From contig DBPW01000038.1 in NCBI GenBank assembly GCA_002305015.1, positions 1-64,000 of the forward strand: a DNA stretch of 64,000 nucleotides. Direction: 5' to 3'. The DNA comes from Bacteroidales bacterium UBA1410. Lineage in GTDB: Bacteria; Bacteroidota; Bacteroidia; Bacteroidales; Dysgonomonadaceae. The notes under the pieces were generated by a model. It had not been told where the DNA came from and made no database searches. It saw only the letters and a program-made list of their open reading frames with translations. Below, piece by piece: positions 37,206 to 46,362 of the stretch. A program made the position numbers and the translations under genes. The number at the start of each line of letters is the position of its first letter. The stretch's first letter is position 1.

Positions 37206-38447
37206 TCAATCTAATGTATGAATTACCAGACCCGAACGCAGTTTTGGTTCAAACCAAGTAGTTTTGGGAGGCATGATATTGCCACTGTCGGCAATTTCCA
37301 TCAATTGTTTCATGGAAACCGGATACAGTGCAATTGCCAATGCCATTTCGCCACTATCTACCCGTTTTTTTAGTTCGTTAAGTCCGCGTATACCGCCAAC
37401 AAATTCGATACGCTTATCGGAACGCAAATCTTTTATCCCCAGGATATCGTCGAGTATATATTTCGATGTAATCGACACATCCAATTGATCCACCGGATCT
37501 TCATCATGCAAGATGTGCGGTTTGGCTGTGAGACTGTACGATTTACCATCTAAATAAATAGAAAAATTGTGTAAATGTTTCGGCTTTTGAATTTCTGAAC
37601 CGGTAGGCTCAATAACGAAATTTTCTTCCAGCTTTTTCAGGAATTCTTCCGGTGTTAAACCGTTCAAGTCTTTTACGAGTCGATTATAATCGATAATGTT
37701 GAGTTGACTTGCCGGAAAACAGACGGCCATGAAATAATTATATTCTTCATCACCTCTGTGGTATGGGTTGTTTTTTGCTTTTTCTGCACCTACCAACGCT
37801 GCTGCAGCAGAACGATGATGACCGTCGGCAATGTACATGGAGGGTATGGAAGCAAAAATGCGGGTGATGTCTTCGATATCTTTCTTGTCGCGAACCAACC
37901 AAAAATGATGTCCGATTCCGTCTCCCGAAACAAAATCGTATTCAGGTTCCTCAGATGAAACGCGTTTCACGATGGTTTCCAATTCCGGATTGTCGGGATA
38001 AGCAAAAAATACCGGCTCCATATTGGCATTGGTTATGCGCACATGTTTCATGCGATCTTCTTCCTTGTCGCGACGGGTCAGTTCGTGTTTTTTTATTTTC
38101 CCTGTCAAGTAATCTTCCACCGAAGCTCCTACTACAATTCCGTATTGGGTCTTTCCGTTCATCGTTTGAGCGTATACATAATACATTTCGGCCGGATCTT
38201 GCACCAGCCATCCATTTTCCATGAATTTACGAAAATTTTCAGCGGCTTTTTCGTATACCCGCGGATCGTGCTCATCTGTTCCTTGAGGAAAGTCAATTTC
38301 GGGTTTAATGATGTGGTAAAGCGATTTTTCGTTTCCTTCTGCTTCTTTGCGGGCTTCTTCAGCATTGAGTACATCGTAGGGGCGTGATGCTACTTCCGTT
38401 ACCAACGATTTTGGAGGGCGTATCCCTTTAAAAGGTTTTACTTTCAT
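37206..38447 (-). CDS. DUF1015 (COG4198) protein with ParB-like motif
   Basis: A 413-residue soluble protein. The opening VKPFKGIRPP and RPYDVL, and the central ADGHHRSAAA near residue 215, are hallmarks of DUF1015. The DGHHR motif resembles the nucleotide-binding loop of ParB/Srx-fold proteins, including small-molecule kinases, so a kinase-like activity is possible but unproven. From memory, in several Bacteroidales the gene lies next to serA/serC; those genes are not in this window. A leaderless-like start is preceded by TAACTTTG. Confidence 0.8.
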   Translation of the reverse strand: MKVKPFKGIRPPKSLVTEVASRPYDVLNAEEARKEAEGNEKSLYHIIKPEIDFPQGTDEHDPRVYEKAAENFRKFMENGWLVQDPAEMYYVYAQTMNGKTQYGIVVGASVEDYLTGKIKKHELTRRDKEEDRMKHVRITNANMEPVFFAYPDNPELETIVKRVSSEEPEYDFVSGDGIGHHFWLVRDKKDIEDITRIFASIPSMYIADGHHRSAAAALVGAEKAKNNPYHRGDEEYNYFMAVCFPASQLNIIDYNRLVKDLNGLTPEEFLKKLEENFVIEPTGSEIQKPKHLHNFSIYLDGKSYSLTAKPHILHDEDPVDQLDVSITSKYILDDILGIKDLRSDKRIEFVGGIRGLNELKKRVDSGEMALAIALYPVSMKQLMEIADSGNIMPPKTTWFEPKLRSGLVIHTLD

Positions 38448-38479
38448 TTTCGTATGCTTGTTTCACGATTATTTCGGCG

Positions 38480-38487
38480 CAAAGTTA
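38480..38487 (-). promoter_or_regulatory. -7 box upstream of the DUF1015 gene
   Basis: TAACTTTG on the minus strand, about 33 bases before the start codon. No TTG is found at the right distance, so support is partial. Confidence 0.35.
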
Positions 38488-38539
38488 CTATTTTTGTTTT
38501 ATAAAAAAGATGATGTCGGTTTGTTTTAAAAAAAGTTAC

Positions 38540-38547
38540 TACATTTG
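38540..38547 (+). promoter_or_regulatory. -7 box upstream of the DMP19-like gene
   Basis: TACATTTG, 28 bases before the ATG. The nearest TTTG (38520-38523) gives a spacer of only 16 bases. It is part of a divergent promoter region with DUF1015. Confidence 0.35.
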
Positions 38548-38574
38548 TGAAACAATAATGAAATCTATTCCACA

Positions 38575-39075
38575 ATGATACAAATACGTGAAGATATATT
38601 GGCTGCAGCTTATACTCAGGGAATGGACGAATTTCTGAAGGTACTTACAGATACGTATCTCGATTGTGTCAACAACGACCTTAGTGCAGAAAACATGGAG
38701 AAGCTCAGCGGTTATCAGCATGCTTTATTGGCTTATCGTTTTTTTCAAGAGGAGGTTAACCAGGGAGGTTTTGTGCAATTGATCCAGAATGGTTACGGTG
38801 GGTATGTTTTCGATAATCCCACAGCAAAAGCTTTAAAGCTGTTTGGAGCTGTTGAAACCGCAAAAATCATTTATAAAGCAGCAGCAATTTATCATGCTCA
38901 TCAAGCGGAACTCGAACGTGAAACCACTGATGACGAATTTATGTCCATGTATGTCGATTTCGAGGAATTTGACGATTTGGAAGAAGCCTATTTTTTGATT
39001 GAAGAAGAGGAAACGGCTTGCATTGCCTGTTTTGTGAAGAAAAATATCGAGGATTTCGTCGATTTAATGAGTTGA
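38575..39075 (+). CDS. DMP19-like (DUF4375) acidic protein
   Basis: A 166-residue, acidic, helical protein. The block LLAYRFFQEEVNQGGFVQLIQNGYG is the core of the DUF4375/DMP19 domain, and the tail is strongly acidic (DFEEFDDLEEAYFLIEEEE, about residues 125-150). The Neisseria DMP19 protein is a DNA mimic that sequesters a transcription factor; whether this one acts so is unknown. It is divergent from DUF1015 and 74 bases ahead of the fakA operon. Confidence 0.72.
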   Translation: MIQIREDILAAAYTQGMDEFLKVLTDTYLDCVNNDLSAENMEKLSGYQHALLAYRFFQEEVNQGGFVQLIQNGYGGYVFDNPTAKALKLFGAVETAKIIYKAAAIYHAHQAELERETTDDEFMSMYVDFEEFDDLEEAYFLIEEEETACIACFVKKNIEDFVDLMS

Positions 39076-39149
39076 AATTACCTGAAGATAAATACTTGGC
39101 ATCGTTTTTGAGAACACATTAAACGAAATTTAATTCATTTATCCTAATC

Positions 39150-40967
39150 ATGGCTACCGAAATAGACGTAAACGAGATTAATGAGCGGATAGAAAATATC
39201 CACAGATACTTGAACAAGCACAAGGAATATTTAAACAGCTTGAATGTTTTTCCTGTTCCCGACGGAGATACCGGTTTAAACATGGTACTGACGCTTCAAG
39301 GAGCAATGGCCAACATGAAAAATTTTGAAAATCAAACCATGTTGCCCGGTGAGTATTTGAAAAATTTTGCCGAACAAATGCTTTTAAACAGCAGAGGATG
39401 TTCTGGAGTCATCTTGTCTCTGTTTATGCAAGGTTTTGCCGAAATTGTTCAAAATAACGATTTTTCGAAGGAAAATGTATATAGAGCCATTGAAAATGGG
39501 TATCGAAATGCGTATGAGGGTACAGAAAATCCACGTGAAGGCACCATGCTTACCTTGATGCGGGCGTTGAAAGAAAAATATGCCGAGTTGATGGAAGAGG
39601 AAGATGATCCTATTGTTATTATCAGCAAAACCATTCCTTACCTGAAAGAGGTACTGAATAAAACGCCGGAAATGCTTCCCGTATTGAAACAAGCCGGCGT
39701 TATTGATTCCGGCGGCGCCGGATTTGTTTTTTTTATTCAGGGAATAAATAGAGAATTACAGCATAACGGTTTTGGTGCAAATGGTTTATCGGTTCCTACT
39801 TTACTGAAAATTGGTAAAGCAACCCGTAAACATATTCGGATGCGATTATCCAAATTTAGAAAAACGCCTTTTGCTCATCTGATCTCCAATATTGATTTTT
39901 CGAGAATCCAGAACACACGGTTGCAGGAAATTTTGCAGAATGTGAGAAAAGTAACCACCAATTTATCGGTCAATAATCATGTTAACGGCAAAAAAACGCT
40001 TCAGAAAAGAATTATCAATGAACTCGAAGAAATAGACAATCTTTGGAATCCGGACATCAAGCAAAAATACTGTACGGAATTTGTTTTGGAATCTGACAAA
40101 ATTACTTCCAAAGAACAGCTACGGGAAATGATTTCTGCCTTGGGAGACAGTCTCATTGTCATTCAGGCCGGCAATAAATTCAAAGTACATATTCATACCA
40201 ACAAACCCGATGATATTTTTGATAGGGTTAAACCCTATGGTGAATTGATTTTTACAAAGGTTGACGATATGAAAAAACAGCATCGGAACTTTATCAGTGA
40301 CGATGTTATCGATTACACACGTGATAAAAGCATATTTTGTATTGTCTCGGGAAAAGGTTTTGCCGAAATACTTCAAAAATTAGGGGCCGACGATATATTG
40401 TGTTACGGAAAGAATAAGCCTTCGGTTGATCAATTGGCCAAGGGGCTCGACAATTTGCAAGCCAAAAATATTATTGCCGCTGCCGACGATGGCGATATTC
40501 TTATGGCATTGAAATATGCGGTCTCGCTTTGCAAATCGAATGTCTATATTGTCGAATCGGATAATCCTGTCGACTTAATCGGCATGATGATGGGTATTTC
40601 GAAAGATTATGACATCATGACTATGTTTGAAGAAGCCATGAAGAGCATCAATACCATACCTTTCTGCGGTATAGCACGTGCAAATCGCGAAGTACTTGCC
40701 GATAACGGAATGCCTGTGAAGAAAAACGACTATTTTGCGGTGTATAAAAAGAAAATCATTCTTTCGAATCCCAACATGGAAAAGCTTGTTATTGAGGCTA
40801 TCCATCAATTGGCAAACGATTGCAGTCTGGTTACTTTATACAAAGGACTACCTTCACGTAAGGAGAACGGCTTGGTCGATCGCCTTAAAAAGGAGTTCCC
40901 CGATATCGATTTTGAAGAATATTATGGAGGCCAGTACAATTACAACTATTATATAACCTTTGAATAA
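39150..40967 (+). CDS. fakA: DAK2-domain fatty acid kinase subunit FakA-like
   Basis: A 605-residue protein. The N-terminal DAK2/DhaL kinase domain (about residues 1-210) has LNVFPVPDGDTGLNM with the metal-binding Asp residues, and SRGCSGVILS. A central linker (about 210-370) and C-terminal EDD-like domain follow, with VHIHTNKPDD near residue 345. FakA phosphorylates fatty acids bound to FakB in Firmicutes; the directly following degV-family and plsY genes support the same role here. It is slightly longer than the Staphylococcus protein (about 550). Confidence 0.85.
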   Translation: MATEIDVNEINERIENIHRYLNKHKEYLNSLNVFPVPDGDTGLNMVLTLQGAMANMKNFENQTMLPGEYLKNFAEQMLLNSRGCSGVILSLFMQGFAEIVQNNDFSKENVYRAIENGYRNAYEGTENPREGTMLTLMRALKEKYAELMEEEDDPIVIISKTIPYLKEVLNKTPEMLPVLKQAGVIDSGGAGFVFFIQGINRELQHNGFGANGLSVPTLLKIGKATRKHIRMRLSKFRKTPFAHLISNIDFSRIQNTRLQEILQNVRKVTTNLSVNNHVNGKKTLQKRIINELEEIDNLWNPDIKQKYCTEFVLESDKITSKEQLREMISALGDSLIVIQAGNKFKVHIHTNKPDDIFDRVKPYGELIFTKVDDMKKQHRNFISDDVIDYTRDKSIFCIVSGKGFAEILQKLGADDILCYGKNKPSVDQLAKGLDNLQAKNIIAAADDGDILMALKYAVSLCKSNVYIVESDNPVDLIGMMMGISKDYDIMTMFEEAMKSINTIPFCGIARANREVLADNGMPVKKNDYFAVYKKKIILSNPNMEKLVIEAIHQLANDCSLVTLYKGLPSRKENGLVDRLKKEFPDIDFEEYYGGQYNYNYYITFE

Positions 40968-40979
40968 AAACAAAAGCAT

Positions 40980-41864
40980 ATGAAAAAGAAAATTTTTATC
41001 ATTGTGGGCGATAATTTAGGTCTTTCGAGAGATCAGATCGATTACGAAGATCTCGAGATTATCAAATTTCCTGTGCTGGTAGAAGGAAAAGAATATCGCG
41101 AGAGTGATGAATACAATGCGAATTGGTTGATATCCAAATTTGAAAAAGAAAATATTGTGGCAAAATCATCCACTTTACCACAAAATGATATTGTTGAAGC
41201 TGTTGAAAGAAATTATCGAAATTACGACCTCATCATTCATGTGGTAATGAGCAGCGGCTTATCGAGTGCTACTTGGAAAGTGGCCGAAAACGTTCGAAAG
41301 CAGTTTGAAAATGTTATCCCCATTATCAATGTCGATAGCAGGCAAGCCGTAGTGGGTGTGGGAAATGTGCTTTTGGGTATCATCGATATCATTAAAAGCA
41401 ACGATGATTTGAGTATAGAAGAAATCGAAAAATTATGCCAACAAGTAGTTGAAAATACCTTTAGTTATTACATTTTCCCTGATTTAAACTATCTATACAA
41501 AGGCGGCAGAATTGGAAGAGCTCAGTCGCTGATGGGCAGCTTGTTACATATCATCCCCATAATCGGCCTGATGGGTGAAGACCCGGAAGGTATTGTTTCT
41601 TCTTTAGGAAAAGGAAGAACCTTTAAACAGGTAAATAACCAGGTTATTGAGTTGATAAAAGCGAAAATGAAAGAAAAATCGGCATCGAAAATCAAACGAG
41701 CCATTTCTGTGAGCGGATACGGCGAAAAAAACAAAGATGTTGCTGAAGAGCTGATAGAAAAAGTCAAAGCTCTTCCTTGTGACGATTTTGTTATAGGGAA
41801 ACCCGGCCTTGTGGATGCCGTATATTGCGGTCCCGGCGCATATGGTATATCCATACTTCTATAG
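40980..41864 (+). CDS. fakB: DegV-family fatty-acid-binding protein FakB-like
   Basis: A 294-residue EDD-fold protein that would present a fatty acid to FakA. The family block FPDLNYLYKGGRIGRAQSLMG (residues about 163-183, read in two parts) contains the conserved Arg and the Gly-rich acyl-carboxylate site. VMSSGLSSATWKVAENV near 90 supplies the other ligand loop. It begins 12 bases after fakA and ends 8 bases before plsY. Chain-length preference cannot be read from sequence. Confidence 0.85.
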   Translation: MKKKIFIIVGDNLGLSRDQIDYEDLEIIKFPVLVEGKEYRESDEYNANWLISKFEKENIVAKSSTLPQNDIVEAVERNYRNYDLIIHVVMSSGLSSATWKVAENVRKQFENVIPIINVDSRQAVVGVGNVLLGIIDIIKSNDDLSIEEIEKLCQQVVENTFSYYIFPDLNYLYKGGRIGRAQSLMGSLLHIIPIIGLMGEDPEGIVSSLGKGRTFKQVNNQVIELIKAKMKEKSASKIKRAISVSGYGEKNKDVAEELIEKVKALPCDDFVIGKPGLVDAVYCGPGAYGISILL

Positions 41865-41872
41865 AAAAACAG

Positions 41873-42487
41873 ATGAATATGAATGAGATTCTTTTCTCCT
41901 TGCTCTGTCTTGTTATCGGTTATTTGATCGGTTCGATTTTGTTTGCCCATGTGATTACCCGATGGGTAAAAAACGTCAATATTCGTGAGTTGGGAAACGG
42001 CAATCCGGGTGCTTACAATGTTTTCAGAAACGTAAGCAAATTCTGGGGAGTCGTTGCCGGACTTTTAGATGCAATAAAAGCATTGGGTCCTATGCTGATA
42101 GCTTCACATTATTTTCACCTTTCCAACATTGCTTTGGGATGTTTGGCAGTGGGTGCTGTTTTGGGACACGGACTTCCGGTCTATTATCATTTCAAGGGAG
42201 GTCGGGCTGCATCGGTGCTCATGGGGATGTACATTTTTTTCATCCCCATGGAGTTTTTGATTGCTTTAGCCATTACCGCAATTGTTGTGTTGGGCTTTAT
42301 CAGAAAAGAATATGGCGTATGGGGTCCCACGGGGATTATCGCTCTGTGTTTGGTCTTGTGTTTGTTTTTTCCTCATCCAACAGAAGTCAAGATTTTTGTA
42401 TGGATAGGAGGACTTATCGTCTTGTTGTTCAACATGGATAAAGTGAAGGAAAAAGCCCAATCGATTACGCCGACCCCCGTAAAATAG
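41873..42487 (+). CDS. plsY: Acyl-phosphate:glycerol-3-phosphate acyltransferase PlsY
   Basis: A 204-residue polytopic membrane enzyme that acylates glycerol 3-phosphate using acyl phosphate, the product of FakA/FakB. The first cytoplasmic motif appears as GNGNPGAYNVFR rather than the common SGNPGATN form, and the glycine-rich motif is HFKGGRAASVLMG instead of FKGGKGVAT. Thus key positions are conserved but it is a divergent member. ATG 41873 follows the fakB stop by 8 bases; ATG 41879 is an alternative. Earlier in-frame codons overlap fakB and are rejected. Confidence 0.85.
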   Translation: MNMNEILFSLLCLVIGYLIGSILFAHVITRWVKNVNIRELGNGNPGAYNVFRNVSKFWGVVAGLLDAIKALGPMLIASHYFHLSNIALGCLAVGAVLGHGLPVYYHFKGGRAASVLMGMYIFFIPMEFLIALAITAIVVLGFIRKEYGVWGPTGIIALCLVLCLFFPHPTEVKIFVWIGGLIVLLFNMDKVKEKAQSITPTPVK

Positions 42488-42507
42488 CTGTAAAAAAATA
42501 TTTTGAT

Positions 42508-42515
42508 TACTTTTG
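42508..42515 (+). promoter_or_regulatory. -7 box of the DUF4199 gene
   Basis: TACTTTTG, 21 bases before ATG 42537. The -33 position has only a weak CTG. Confidence 0.45.
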
Positions 42516-42536
42516 TATTTTAAAAATACAAAACAT

Positions 42537-43076
42537 ATGCCTGAAAATAAAAGTCAGTTGGTTAATTACGCGATGAATGGTGGGTTGGTAGTCGGAGTAT
42601 TCTGGGTAATCAAATATTTTTTTGTGATAGCGGCAACCAGTTATCCTTTTTTTGGATATATCAATACCTTGTTAAGTATCGGAACTCCTTTGTTGTTGTT
42701 CTTTTTTTTGGTCAGATACAAAAATTTTGTAGTCGAGCAAGACAAGATCAGTATGTGGCACGGTATCCGGTTTTCGATGATGCTTTTTTTCTTTGCTTCG
42801 CTTTTGGAAGCAATCGTTGTGATTGTGCATATTATATGGCTCGATCCGGTATATCTCTCGCGAACTTATGAACATACCCTTGAAATGATCGAAAATATGT
42901 CGGCCGACCAAAATCTGATCAGTAAGCTGAAGCAACAGCCTGTGCCTACGCCTTTTTCCTATACTTTGGGAATGATTATAGGAAATCTGCTGATAGGGTT
43001 TTTGCTTTCGTTGTTTCTTGTTCCCCTTGCCAACCGTTTTACGTTTAAAAACGACAATCGTCAGTCTGGAGAGTAA
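42537..43076 (+). CDS. DUF4199 membrane protein
   Basis: A 179-residue protein with four predicted membrane helices (about residues 10-28, 35-53, 68-92 and 140-165). The start MPENKSQLVNYAMNGGLVVG fits the DUF4199 family, which in Bacteroidetes is often directly upstream of a GT2 glycosyltransferase, as here (2-base gap). The pairing suggests a role in lipid-linked sugar transfer, but this is inference. An in-frame ATG at 42513 overlaps the promoter and is rejected. Confidence 0.78.
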   Translation: MPENKSQLVNYAMNGGLVVGVFWVIKYFFVIAATSYPFFGYINTLLSIGTPLLLFFFLVRYKNFVVEQDKISMWHGIRFSMMLFFFASLLEAIVVIVHIIWLDPVYLSRTYEHTLEMIENMSADQNLISKLKQQPVPTPFSYTLGMIIGNLLIGFLLSLFLVPLANRFTFKNDNRQSGE

Positions 43077-43078
43077 TT

Positions 43079-44029
43079 ATGGATATTTCGGTTATAATAC
43101 CTTTTTACAATGAGGAAGAATCGTTGCGCGAGTTATACCAATGGATTAAACGCGTGATGGACGAAAACGGTTATTCGTATGAAATTATTTTTGTGGACGA
43201 TGGGAGTACCGATGGTTCATGGAATATTGTTACCGAATTAAAAGCTACATCGGAACAGGTACATGCGATAAAGTTTCGGCGCAATTACGGAAAATCGCCG
43301 GCATTGCAATGCGCCTTTCAAAAAGCCGAAGGGGATGTGGTGATTACGATGGATGCCGATTTGCAGGATAGTCCGGAAGAGATTCCCGAATTGTATCGGA
43401 TGATTAAGGAGGAGGGGTATGATTTGGTGTCGGGATGGAAGAAAAAACGTTACGATGCCCTATTGACCAAGAATTTGCCATCCAAACTTTTCAATGCAAC
43501 GGCCCGATGTGTATCGGGTATTAAGTTGCACGATTTCAATTGCGGACTCAAAGCCTATCGAAAGGATGTCGTAAAAAATATCGAACTGTATAACGAGATG
43601 CACCGTTATATTCCCATTTTGGCCAAAAGTGCCGGTTTTACCAAAATCGCCGAAAAACCGGTGCATCATCAGCCCCGGAAATACGGCAAAAGCAAGTTCG
43701 GAGTGAGTCGTTTTTTTAACGGCTATCTCGATTTGATGACCTTGTGGTTTTTGAACCGTTTTGGCAAAAAGCCCATGCATTTTTTTGGCGTGTTGGGTAC
43801 CCTGATGTTTTTCATCGGTTTCGTTGCCGTGATTGCAGTCGGCGCTACAAAACTATACGACATGCATCATGGTAATCCGTACCGGTTGGTAACCGAGTCG
43901 CCCTATTTTTATATTTCCCTAACCATGATGATTCTTGGTACGATGCTTTTTCTGGGAGGATTCTTAGGCGAACTTATTTCGCGAAATTCTCCCGAAAGAA
44001 ATTATTACCGGATAGAAGAAGAATTCTAG
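43079..44029 (+). CDS. GT2 glycosyltransferase, DPM1/GtrB type
   Basis: A 316-residue membrane-bound transferase of the polyprenyl-phosphate sugar synthase kind. The GT-A domain has SVIIPFYNEEESL, VDDGSTDGSW and the metal-binding DADLQDSPEE near residue 97. Two C-terminal membrane helices (about 232-256 and 270-292) anchor it. The sugar (mannose, glucose or aminosugar) cannot be determined. It is cotranscribed with DUF4199. Confidence 0.88.
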   Translation: MDISVIIPFYNEEESLRELYQWIKRVMDENGYSYEIIFVDDGSTDGSWNIVTELKATSEQVHAIKFRRNYGKSPALQCAFQKAEGDVVITMDADLQDSPEEIPELYRMIKEEGYDLVSGWKKKRYDALLTKNLPSKLFNATARCVSGIKLHDFNCGLKAYRKDVVKNIELYNEMHRYIPILAKSAGFTKIAEKPVHHQPRKYGKSKFGVSRFFNGYLDLMTLWFLNRFGKKPMHFFGVLGTLMFFIGFVAVIAVGATKLYDMHHGNPYRLVTESPYFYISLTMMILGTMLFLGGFLGELISRNSPERNYYRIEEEF

Positions 44030-44070
44030 TATGCGCCTATTTTTTTAACTATTTAATTAGCAAGTGAATA

Positions 44071-44589
44071 ATGAATTTCGATGAAGTAATACGTAAGCGA
44101 AAATCGATCAGGAAATTCAGTGAAAAGCCTGTCGATAAAGAAGCGATTTTGCAATTGCTCGAAAGCGCCCGGTTGGCTCCATCGGCCGTAAATTTTCAGC
44201 CGTGGAAATTTTATGTATGTACTTCTGAAGAGGCGAAAAAGGCAATTCGGGAAAGCTATTCCCGTGAATGGTTTGCCGGTGCCCAGGTCTACATAGTGGC
44301 GTGCGGCGATCATAGTCGTTCGTGGAAACGCCCCGCTGACGGGAAAGATCATTGCGACATCGATATTGCCATCGCCGTGGAACATATCGTGCTGAAAGCC
44401 ACCGATCTTGGATTGGGAACGTGTTGGGTATGCAACTTCGATCCGCTGAAAGTGAAAGAAGCGTTGCATTTGAGCGAGGAATTCGAACCCATTGTTCTTC
44501 TGCCGTTGGGTTATCCTGCGGATAATTATGAAGCCGATCCACGCCATAGCAAACGCAAACCGCTTGAAGAGATTGCGGAATGGGTGTGA
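44071..44589 (+). CDS. Nitroreductase-family flavoprotein
   Basis: A 172-residue FMN-dependent oxidoreductase. RKRKSIRKFSEKPV supplies the phosphate-binding Arg residues, SARLAPSAVNFQPWKFYV the second FMN loop, and DLGLGTCWVCNF the third. Small members of this family reduce quinones, nitro compounds or flavins; the true substrate is unknown. It is followed 18 bases later by apbE, which handles flavin, but a functional link is only suggestive. Confidence 0.88.
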   Translation: MNFDEVIRKRKSIRKFSEKPVDKEAILQLLESARLAPSAVNFQPWKFYVCTSEEAKKAIRESYSREWFAGAQVYIVACGDHSRSWKRPADGKDHCDIDIAIAVEHIVLKATDLGLGTCWVCNFDPLKVKEALHLSEEFEPIVLLPLGYPADNYEADPRHSKRKPLEEIAEWV

Positions 44590-44607
44590 GATAGGCGGTT
44601 GGAGCTT

Positions 44608-45678
44608 ATGAATATATTGAAAGTTAATATGAATGCAAAAAACAAGATAACGATACCGATTTTATGCTGTTTGGTTCTTGTGCTTTCGGGGTGCAATCAG
44701 ACAGGGAAGAAAAATCGGAATAAAGCCCATTATACCTATCTTCAGGAATATGGCGAGATTTTTCATACGAGTTTTCATGTCAAGTATGCCTATGATCGGT
44801 CGTTATACGACGAAATTATGGACGAATTGCATAAATTCGATGATTCGTTGAATCCTTTCAACGAGCATTCCATTATTTCGAAGATCAACCGGAATGAGCC
44901 GGTACAACCCGATTCGTTTTTCGTTGCCGTGTTTAATAAGGCCATGGAAGTATCGCGCATTACCGACGGCAAATTCGATATTACCGTTGCACCTCTCGTT
45001 AATGCCTGGGGTTTCGGATTTAAGAATAGCGACAATATAACTCCCGAACTTATTGATAGTCTGAAACAGGTTGTCGGTTATGAAAAAGTAAGGTTGGAAA
45101 ACGGAAAGATCGTGAAAGCCGATCCGCGTGTTCAACTCGATGCCTCGGCAATTGCCAAAGGCTATGCCTGTGATGTGGTGGCTGATTTGCTTAGGAGTTA
45201 CGGTGTGGAAGATTATATGATTGAGATTGGCGGCGAAATTGCTATGCACGGCAAAAACGATAAAGGAGTATGCTGGCGCATAGGGATCGACAAGCCTATG
45301 GATGACAGTACCGGCTTGCATCACGAATTGCAAACTATTCTCTCCATTTGCGATCAATGTGTGGCTACGTCGGGCAATTACCGCAACTATTACGTTAAAG
45401 ACGGCAAAAAATATGCGCATACCATTGATCCTCAGACCGGGTATCCTTCTGAACAGGACATTCTGAGTGCGACTGTTATTGCCGACGATTGCATGACTGC
45501 CGATGCCTACGCCACGGCCTTTATGGCATCAGGAATGGAAAAATCGAAAGAAATTGCTAAAAAAGTCCCGGGTTTGTTTTACTATTTTATTTATGCTCAA
45601 CCCGACGGGACAATGGCAACGACGTACTCCGCCGGTTTTGAACAATTTTTTGCCGAAGGGAAAGAAGCTGAAATATAA
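44608..45678 (+). CDS. apbE: FAD:protein FMN transferase ApbE
   Basis: A 356-residue exported lipoprotein that attaches FMN covalently to Thr residues of proteins such as NqrB, NqrC and RnfG. The lipobox LSGC lies at about residues 26-29 from this start. Motifs: GKFDITVAPLVNAWGFG, LDASAIAKGYACD, IEIGGEI, HTIDPQTGYP, and the metal-binding TADAYATAFM. ATG 44608 was chosen; ATG 44629 would give a cleaner 21-residue signal peptide, and TTG 44599 is less likely. No nqr or rnf genes are in the window. Confidence 0.93.
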   Translation: MNILKVNMNAKNKITIPILCCLVLVLSGCNQTGKKNRNKAHYTYLQEYGEIFHTSFHVKYAYDRSLYDEIMDELHKFDDSLNPFNEHSIISKINRNEPVQPDSFFVAVFNKAMEVSRITDGKFDITVAPLVNAWGFGFKNSDNITPELIDSLKQVVGYEKVRLENGKIVKADPRVQLDASAIAKGYACDVVADLLRSYGVEDYMIEIGGEIAMHGKNDKGVCWRIGIDKPMDDSTGLHHELQTILSICDQCVATSGNYRNYYVKDGKKYAHTIDPQTGYPSEQDILSATVIADDCMTADAYATAFMASGMEKSKEIAKKVPGLFYYFIYAQPDGTMATTYSAGFEQFFAEGKEAEI

Positions 45679-45725
45679 GCTGTTGGAAGGCAAGGGGATC
45701 ATCCTTTTTAACGCGACAGAGCAGG

Positions 45726-46277
45726 GTGGAGATAATACGAATATCAGATAGGGAAGAAGATTGTAGTGTTATCCGATATGCGTTTTATCAAACACATTTC
45801 GGTTCTGCACTCATTGCTTCTACTTCAAAGGGAATTTGTTTTTTGGCTTTTGGAGAAGAGGAGATGACATTACCGGAGTTGAAAAAACGATATCCCGGAG
45901 CTGTTGTCAAAAATCAATCCGATGCATTTCAATTCTCGGCAAAAACGCTGATAAACAGTGGAGAACCTTCTGTGAAACCGCCGCCATTGCATATCGGGGG
46001 CACCGATTTTCAAATGGCCGTTTGGAAATCGTTACTTCATATACCTTCGGGAGAGCTTCGCTCATACCGTCAAATTGCTGCCGCCATTGGTAAACCGACA
46101 GCGTGGCGCGCCGTTGCTTCTGCCATCGGCAAGAATCCTGTGGCATACCTTATTCCTTGCCATCGGGTGATCCGTTCCGACGGCCGGATCGGCGGCTATC
46201 GCTGGGGAATCGGGTTTAAGCAGAAAATGCTCGAGCAGGAAGAATGGAGAAGAAAATGTTCCCCCGATTGCGAGTGA
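45726..46277 (+). CDS. O6-alkylguanine-DNA methyltransferase
   Basis: A 183-residue suicide repair protein resembling the C-terminal half of Ada. The acceptor is Cys145 in the invariant PCHRV, followed by GRIGGYRWG. The helix-turn-helix DNA-binding part contains GELRSYRQIAAAIGKPTAWRAVASAIGKNP. The first 70 residues correspond to the ribonuclease-H-like N-domain. The only good start is GTG at 45726; the first in-frame ATG would delete the N-domain. Confidence 0.92.
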   Translation: MEIIRISDREEDCSVIRYAFYQTHFGSALIASTSKGICFLAFGEEEMTLPELKKRYPGAVVKNQSDAFQFSAKTLINSGEPSVKPPPLHIGGTDFQMAVWKSLLHIPSGELRSYRQIAAAIGKPTAWRAVASAIGKNPVAYLIPCHRVIRSDGRIGGYRWGIGFKQKMLEQEEWRRKCSPDCE

Positions 46278-46362
46278 AGTTGCAAGCCAAGCGTACAGTT
46301 TTTTCATATAGTTATATTTTTTCTCTACTTAACCTATACACGTATAATTACATGTACAGACT

